Source of the DNA: Pomphorhynchus laevis
Taxonomy: Eukaryota; Acanthocephala; Palaeacanthocephala; Echinorhynchida; Pomphorhynchidae
Length of the DNA stretch: 64,000 nucleotides
Assembly (NCBI GenBank): GCA_012934845.2
Contig: WNNJ02001140.1
Coordinates: forward strand, 25,631-89,630
Direction of reading: 5' to 3'
The position numbers and the translations under genes are program-made. The first letter of the stretch is position 1. The number at the start of each line of letters is the position of its first letter. Below the pieces are notes generated by a model. That model had not been told where the DNA came from, did no database searches, and saw nothing but the letters and a program-made list of their open reading frames with translations. Below are positions 37,301 through 46,300 of this stretch, piece by piece.

Positions 37301-40300
37301 GTGGGTGAGTGAAGTGTGTGAGAGTAAATCAGTGAGTTCGACAAAAAAGAAGTGGAAGGTGTACTAATACCTGGTCGGTATAAGATAGCGATGTTTAAAG
37401 GGGATGACAGAAGTGAAATTTGACAGAGAAGGAGTTAAAACTTTTTGGGATAAAAGGGGCACGAATCTGTTTTAGAAGAAGATTGTGACGAGAGAAGACA
37501 ATGATGTCACTATAGTTAGAAAGGGGAGCGTGGCATTCGCTAAGAAATATACGAGCTTTATCGACAACCGAGTAATCCAATGATCGGATACGCTTAATAG
37601 CAAAGTCGTGGATATCATAATGCCATGATTCAGTAAGACATAACAAGTCAAGTTGAAGAAATAGGTTAACAAGAAGATCGAATTTATAAATGCCGAAGCG
37701 GGTGTAAAGAAGAACGAGGCGGAATAACGAATTATTAATACAGTGGGTTGCAAGACAATAGGAAATTTGTGAGACAGTGAATACTGTTGAATTAAGAAGT
37801 TGAAATATTGTAATTGGCTATTTGAACTTGACTTGATGTTTATGATTGGCAATATGGTGTTTAAGGGAAAAGATGTTATTCGTTGGACGAATTTGACGTG
37901 GACACTGAGGTTGGCACGATGCAAACATGTCGTATGACAAAGCATTGGGTTGGATTTTCTGCTTGGGTTTTCTGCCGAGTTGACGCAGATTGTATTCACG
38001 AGAGCGGTTTTCTTTCAAGAGGACTAAACGACGTACATGATTTGTTCGTAAGTCGCGACCAGCTTGAATTACTTTTTGGACAATAGATGAAAGTAGCGTA
38101 ATTCGTAAAAATGGTGGCACATTTTCTCTAGTAACCGCTTGACGCAAAATTGGGCATTCTGTATATCAATAGAGCTTAGGCACAATTAGTTTAGTAAAAT
38201 ATGAACTTCTTTCTCGTCATCTTCTGATGGAAGTCATTTGATAATTACATTCCACAACTTTCTAGAGTCTTCTTTTATTGATATTAGAAGGCTTCATGTA
38301 CTATATCTGAAGACTATGGGTTTAATGTTGACTGAAGTGATCGGATCAATTGACTGCGAACTATAGTTGGAACAGCTGACTTAGCAATTTGCCAAACGAA
38401 TGACGTGCTGCTGTACAAACATCGGTTTGGGATAGTAGTGCAATAGATAGATCTGACTGAAATTGAGTTTGATGAGGTTGAATTGATGAGGTTTTGAGCT
38501 GCAAAATATTAAAACTGCCGTTTTCGTTTCGCACGCTTTATGCTACATTGTGGTAGTCAAGGGCTCATCACAAGACTGACTACAAACTCTTCTCCTTCCG
38601 AAATTCGAATCATCCAAAATTCGAGCTGTCACTCTTAGTAACTACCTTGCGATCTTCACCGTTAGGCTACGAACCAGGATTGTCAGATTTCACACATCAT
38701 ATTAAACTTTTCATCATGATCTATAGAAACTTCGATATCCGAGATGCTTATTGTCACGCTTATTATAGATTGTGTAGTATGAGATCATGAAGATTGATTG
38801 AAATCGGGACTGGTGATCCTGTTATGGAGTCTTTATTATCTATCGAATATTATGTATTGTTGTGTACAGTGATGCTGATAGGATTAAAAGAATTACATTA
38901 GGATAATATGAAACCAACTAATGGATTAATAAGTCCCGTGTAAGCAATTAATATTCACAAAAATAATGTATATTATAAGATAATATTATAATATTATAAT
39001 ATTATATTTAATATTATTAAAATAAAAAGATAATTTGCATTAGCTTTCTCGACAGTATCATTTGTATCTATTGTAGGGTGTACAAAGTGACTTTTTTCAT
39101 GTCATCGATTTCATTTAAGAATAGCGATTTTAGAATTTGGTCCGAACCAAAATTAAAATTAAACTGCACTCGAAGTAACAGTAAACTGCGTATACCCAAT
39201 TCCGATCCTACAAGCTATTGAACATCAATGATCGTTATAAATCAAATTTGATTAAATTAAAATAATTAATTTAATTTATAGAGTTACTTTGTAGTAATTT
39301 GCTCTGTCGAGCTTGTTGAGTTCTTTTGTGTTTTTTCGAAACAGCGTAAAAGCAGCAGTAGAGGCTTTCTGTTCAATGACAAAACAGCGTAAAAGCAGCA
39401 GTAGAGGCTTTCTGTTCAATGACACCTGGTGCAATCCGCTTTGGTATCCATACCAGTGTTCAAACAGGACAGTCGATAGGTGTATTGAACTTCCTGTGTC
39501 GTCCCTTTTTGACGAGAAACCTCTTGAATACTTCGTCGATGCATAGTGGTTGATTGTGATTAGATCAGTGTTTCTTAACCTTTTTTGAACAATGACCCAA
39601 CATTGCTCCCACTAGTGACATAGTGACCCGTTTTCTCACGAAATGATACTCATTTTACATATCACAGGTTTATTAAGTCCTCACGAGGGGTAAAAAACAA
39701 CTTATAGACAATTTGGGTAAATCTGAGAAACAGAATAAATGACTTTACAATAAACGCCTCGCACAAAAATGATTATATATAACAATATAATTGATTTCAA
39801 TTAATTAGATGATTTTTCTTCTTTTCTATTCATCAATTGCTGAATCCGTAGCTCCAACTTCGATATTGCCAGTCTCGTGTGATTGCTGTGTTCTAGTCTG
39901 ATCATCGACTTCGTTTTTAATAGAGTCAAAGTAGATTAACCCAGCTCGCAAAGATAAGGTATTGGAAAGGGGACAATTTCATTGAGCGCTAACCTTAATA
40001 GACCTGAATACACAAGGATCTGTCGAAGCCAGAAATCGTGTAATTCGTTGGCCTCAAATATTGTTTTGGCTTCTTAGATTGACTGGAAATCTATGAGCTC
40101 ATCTACTAGTTCGTCGTCTTCATCGATTTTTGCAAAAAGGTTGTTCAATCCAGGAAAATAGGTTTGGTTCTCATCAAGATAATGTGCGATTTGAATTTCA
40201 TATTCTGACAGATATTCCATGATGTTTTTAATCAAGTTCTCTGAAGCATCTGTATTTCTAAGCCACTCATCGAGCAATTTGAAATTGGCCATATTTCCTT

Positions 40301-43300
40301 TGACGACTCGTTTTTTCCACTGAGATAGCTTATTCACGAATGCATAAACATTCTGGAAACAGAGAATCCGATTAGCATTTGAATTTTGTAATTACAAATT
40401 CGGATCGTTTGTGTCCAAAAATATCAGCCAGGTAACACATAATTACTAAGAATTCTTAATCTTCAAACTTTTCCGACGCTTTGTGACCGTCATTTTGCAA
40501 AAACACAGCAATTTAATTAGACGGGCTTACCGCCCTATTCAATACACGACCTCGAGAAAGCCACCTTACTTCGGTGTGAAATAACAATACGCTATCTTCC
40601 GCTTTTACTTCCTCGCAAAATGATTTAAAAATTATATGATTAAGCGCTTTTCCACAAATGAAATTCACAACTTCAACTACAGGGGCTAGAAATTCTTTGA
40701 GAGTCCGCAACATTTTTGAGACAAGTGCCTGACGGTAAATAGCACAATGAATGCTATCTGGGGCAACATTTTTCACTAACCTCACAAAACCTGGTTTGTG
40801 CCCAAACATTAAAGGTGCACTGTCTGTGCAGATAGAACCAATTTTATTCCAGTCGATACCATGTGTTTTTAAGAAATCATTTAACAACCCGAAAACGTTA
40901 GTTGCTTCGGCAGTTAATTCCAACTTTGTGCAAAATAAAAACTCATCACAAAATGACGCGTCTTCTACATAAGAAGACGTCTTCTTCATTCGATTGTCTT
41001 CAACGAAGACAATCAAATGACTCATGTGGTGACATCCGTTGATTCGTCCAGCTGTAAACTAATTCGCATTGGGCTTTATACACTGAATTGTTCTGCAATA
41101 ATTATTGTAAGTAAATATACTTTAAGAGACACTAGAAAAAAGTAGTTTTAAAAGTAGAGATTTTCTACTTTTAAAAGTAGTTTTATTAAAAAATTGAAAA
41201 CTAAATATTAAAAAATTGTAAACTTTATTAAAACTAAATATTTAGTGCAGCTATTTAATTATACCTTTAGAGTTACTATAGAACTACAATTTTATCACGC
41301 TTAAATCCGTTCGCTGTCATTGTGAGAATACAAATTAGTTTTATATTTATATTTAATTATTTTTAATTAGGTTTGTCATCTAGAAATAATTTATATTTAT
41401 AATAAATAATAATTAATACTTTATATTTATAACTATAAATATATATTTTATCGGTTACTTATTTGGGATATTTTCTTCTATTACAAATACCATCATTTAA
41501 TCGTTTTAATTTTGCCTATTTTTAACAACTTTATTTTCATTGAATTTATTTGTATTTTATTAAGGAAGACAGTGTTCAAATCTAAAAACGAGTTTTATTC
41601 CAGACGATACGACTTGCTCTCGCTTTTATGCTTGCTTTCCTTCTAATCCTTATGCATATTTAGTTACATGTCCGAAAAATCTCCAATGGGTCAGAAACAC
41701 TAGCAGTTGTAGTGTGTCATCGCAAACATGCCAAACGGTTCCGTACAAAGAAGGAGATTTTGTAACAGGTAACCATAAATGAAATTCGTATTTTTATCGT
41801 TTAACTAATAGAATGCAGATTTATGTGTCACATGTTCTAACCAAATTAATTTGTTATCAACAAAAAATATAACCTTTTAATATTTAGCTGCTTTTTAAAA
41901 CAAAATTGCCAGAAAGTGAGCTCAAGCTGTATACTTCTATAAATATAATAAATATTATAAAAATAAACCAAGAAAATATAAATTTTTATTTGATTTATAT
42001 TTGATAGCGTAAAATTTTTATTTATTAACATAAATCTACATTATTTTAAATTATTAAATATTTTTAAAATAGTTTTATATTTTTATTAATCAATATTTTT
42101 ATTATAAAAATTTATTCGTACATTTAGTTTTGTTTTTCACAAAAAATATAATGTTTATATAATTTTATATTATTATATTGTTATATTATATATTGTTATA
42201 TATTGTTATTATTTTTTATATAAAATAATATTTATATAATGTTAAAATAAACGAGTTCATATTTGTAACAAAGCGAGTCCATTTAAAAAAGCATAACACC
42301 CTGCATTTTTACAGCATTTGGAAAAGCTAAAATTCTGTATAAAATAGCCTGAATTGTTCGGGAAAGCGAATTACTCAAATTGGAAGGAACAGTTCGGAAA
42401 ATGTCGATACATTGATGCAAATCAACATAAATGTTTTAAGACTGCTAATTTTGGCATTAGTGTAAATCATTTAAATTACCTTTCATTTATTAGTATCCAC
42501 TAAGGTCGTATTATTTTAAATAGTTGATAATGATCCATTATTGATAAAGAATTATTGAAGCTGGATCAAAAAGGATGAATTTTTTATTGATATTTTGCTA
42601 ACTTCTTTTAGCATCTTCAGTAAATTACAATTTTCTGAAGATGTAACTAATTTTCAGCGAGCAGGGATTGAGTTAAAAGTATGCCAGAGAGTCTTAGAGT
42701 TGAATAAAGTGATGATTTTATGCTGCCAAAAGAAGTTGCATTTGGTACGTGGTAGGTTGGATGATACCGGCGAAGAGCAAGATAGGAATCACGGAAAGAC
42801 GGAGTGATCGAGCGGAAATCACGCCTGAGAGAGCGATGATAGACTCGAAAATCATGACGGAGTTGACGCTTTGAGAGTAGGCATTGGATGTCAAACAATA
42901 GGGCACGGTGCAAGCGACCGTGTGGGTTAGGCTTGAAGGGCAAGAGAAGATCGAGAGTGAATGTGGGTTCAGAGTCGAAAATAAAGGCGAAATCTTTAGC
43001 CCTCTACAACTTAACTCAACCTTGAGTACTACTGCTTTTATCAACTAAGAATACAGAGTGGTGATATATATTCATTAACGAGGGAGACAAATGTTCTGTT
43101 TAGTTGAACTTATTTAAAATCAATAAAATGCTAATGTCTATAATGTTTATAACTAATGTTATTCTTTAAATAGTTGATAATGATCCATTATTGATAAAGA
43201 ATTATTGAAGCTGGTTCAAAAAGGATGAATTTTTTATTGATATTTTGCTAACTTCTTTTAGCATCTTCAGTAAATTACAATTTTCTGAAGATGTAACTAA

Positions 43301-46300
43301 TTTTCAGCGAGCAGGGATTGAGTTAAAAGTATGCCAGAGAGTCTTAGAGTTGAATAAAGTGATGATTTTATGCTGCCAAAAGAAGTTGCATTTGGTACGT
43401 GGTAGGTTGGATGATACCGGCGAAGAGCAAGATAGGAATCACGGAAAGACGGAGTGATCGAGCGGAAATCACGCCTGAGAGAGCGATGATAGACTCGAAA
43501 ATCATGACGGAGTTGACGCTTTGAGAGTAGGCATTGGATGTCAAACAATAGGGCACGGTGCAAGCGACCGTGTGGGTTAGGCTTGAAGGGCAAGAGAAGA
43601 TCGAGAGTGAATGTGGGTTCAGAGTCGAAAATAAAGGCGAAATCTTTAGCCCTCTACAACTTAACTCAACCTTGAGTACTACTGCTTTTATCAACTAAGA
43701 ATACAGAGTGGTGATATATATTCATTAACGAGGGAGACAAATGTTCTGTTTAGTTGAACTTATTTAAAATCAATAAAATGCTAATGTCTATAATGTTTAT
43801 AACTAATGTTATTCTTTAAATAGTTGATAATGATACATTATTGATAAAGAATTATTGGAGCTGGATCAAAAAGGATGAATTTTTTATCGATATTTCACTA
43901 ACTTCTTTTAGCATCTTCAGAAAATTACAATTTTCTGAAGATGTAACTAATTTTCAGCGAGCAGGGATTGAGTTAAAAGTATGCCAGAGAGTCTTAGAGT
44001 TGAATGAAGTGATGATTTTATGCTGCCAGAAGGAGTTGCATTTGCTACTAAGTAGGTTGAGATGAGACCGGCGAAGAGCAAGAAAGAAATCACGGAAAGA
44101 CGGAGTGATCGAGCGGAAATCACGTCTGAGATAGCGGTGATAGACTCAAAAAGCATGACGGAGTTGACGCTTTGAGAGTAGGCATTGGATGTCAAACAAT
44201 GGGGCACGGTGCAAGCGACCGTGTGGGTGAGGCTTGAAGGGCAAGAGAAGATCGAGAGTGAATGTGAGTTCAGAGTCGAAAAGAAAGGCGAAATCTTTAG
44301 CTCTCTACAACTTAATTCAACCTTGAGTACCACTTTTTTATCAATTAAGTATACAGAGTGGTGATATATCTATTAATGTGCTCACATGCATGATATAACG
44401 AGGGAGACAAATGTTCTGTTTAGTTGAACTTATTTAAATCAATAAAATGCTAATGTCTATAATGTTTATAACTAATGTTATTCTTTAAATAGTTGATAAT
44501 GATACATTATTGATAAAGAATTATTGGAGCTGGATCAAAAAGGATGAATTTTTTATTGATATTTCACTAACTTCTTTTAGCATCTTCAGAAAATTACCTA
44601 CTCGTTTTAATATTTTTAATAATTTTAATTTTAGTCATTTTCTGAAGATGCTATCAGAGGTTAACGAAATATCGAATAAAATTTTCCTTTTGTTATCCAG
44701 CTCTGATAATTCTTTTAAAAACAATAATAAAATCGTAACAAAGGTGAAAACGAAGATATAGGGCTTAAACCCACGGTCTATCGATTTAACTTGGCTGTTC
44801 GATATTTCAAACCTATCAACCTTGGCGTTTATCATTAATTTAGTTTTACTGTACCGAAAAAGAGTAACTAACTATTCAAACGTCTAAAAAGGACAACCAG
44901 AAACGTTTACAGTAAACACAATTATGTGGAATTCACCCCAGCAACATAGTCGGAAAGGTATTTTGAGGGAAATCGATTTATTTTCGAACGTTGAAATTCC
45001 ATGTAATCCTTTATCTGTTAATCCAACAGAATATCTGTCAGAGGATTTATTTACATAAAAGAGATTTCGTAATAATTTTATAATTTTTAAAGGTTTATTA
45101 ATTTTTTAATCTTTATATCAAAAACCAATGTAAATTACTCTGAGGTGAAGAGTAATTTTAGGGGTAGTAGTGATATGTATTAAAGTTTAAGATATAATTT
45201 AGAAAAGTTATAAAAGTTATTTTCTAATTTTTAGAAGTTTATAAAAGTTAGAAAATACCTAGCGAAGTTTTGAATTTTTTTTTAAATCGAAATTATTAAG
45301 TTAAGAAACTAACTTTAAATAAAAAGCTAATGTAATTCTAAAATTAGACGTGTACATTTAAAAATTATTAAAAAACTGTAATAAATGAAACATTAATAAT
45401 TTTTAAATAAAATTAATTATTTTACATTTTATTTTTCTTACAATATTTATATCTAATTAGTAAATTAGAAAATTAATTATATACTTTTAATAAATTTAAA
45501 ATTATTAAATTAAAATTATTCGGAACTAAATATAGTACGACTCGGAATATTTATTTTACTTAAAATTAATAATTTCTTAAAATTAATAATTTTTAAATAA
45601 AATTAATTTTAAATTTTTATTTTTAAAATTTTAATTAAAATTATTAGTAAAATAATTAATAAATTATTATTGAAACTAAATTATATATAATTTATAAATA
45701 TCTAATATACTAAATATCTAATACTTTATCTTATATATAAGTATATATATAAGATAAATAAGATAAAGATATAAATAAGTAAATATAAGATAAATTCTGT
45801 ATATATTGAATATACATTTCCAGTATACATATTCAAGTTCCAGGGTCATTTTTAAACGACTTTGATGCAAAAATCAAACATGGAAAAATATAAAATCAAA
45901 TATGAAAAAATACAAAATGAAATATGAAAAAATTTAAAAATATAAAATCAAACGTGGAAAAATACAAAATGAAATATAGAATTTACAAGTTTCAATTTAC
46001 AGTTAGCAAGTTTCAGATGCTTTTGAAACGGCTTTATGACGAAAGTCAAATATGGAAAAGTCAAATAGTCACTATTTATAATATTGCGTCTTATCAACAT
46101 ATACGAAACATATTGAACAATTTAAACAAAATAAAGTGATAATTAAAATAAAATAATAAACGATAGACAATTTTAAACAAAGTGATATATATCATTTAGC
46201 ATCATAATTTAACAAATTTTCGGCCCCTTGTCCTTCGTAGGTAAAATTGATAATAAATAAATCTTAATGAATAAATTTTCGCATTCTGATATTTTGAACA

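Noticed and set aside
42647-43044. Two overlapping minus-strand frames of 98 and 108 residues in the 650-base array
   Set aside because: They overlap each other in different frames and recur only because the DNA is duplicated. No domain is seen.
45924-46139. 71-residue plus-strand open frame
   Set aside because: It runs over short tandem AT-rich repeats. Composition alone explains it.
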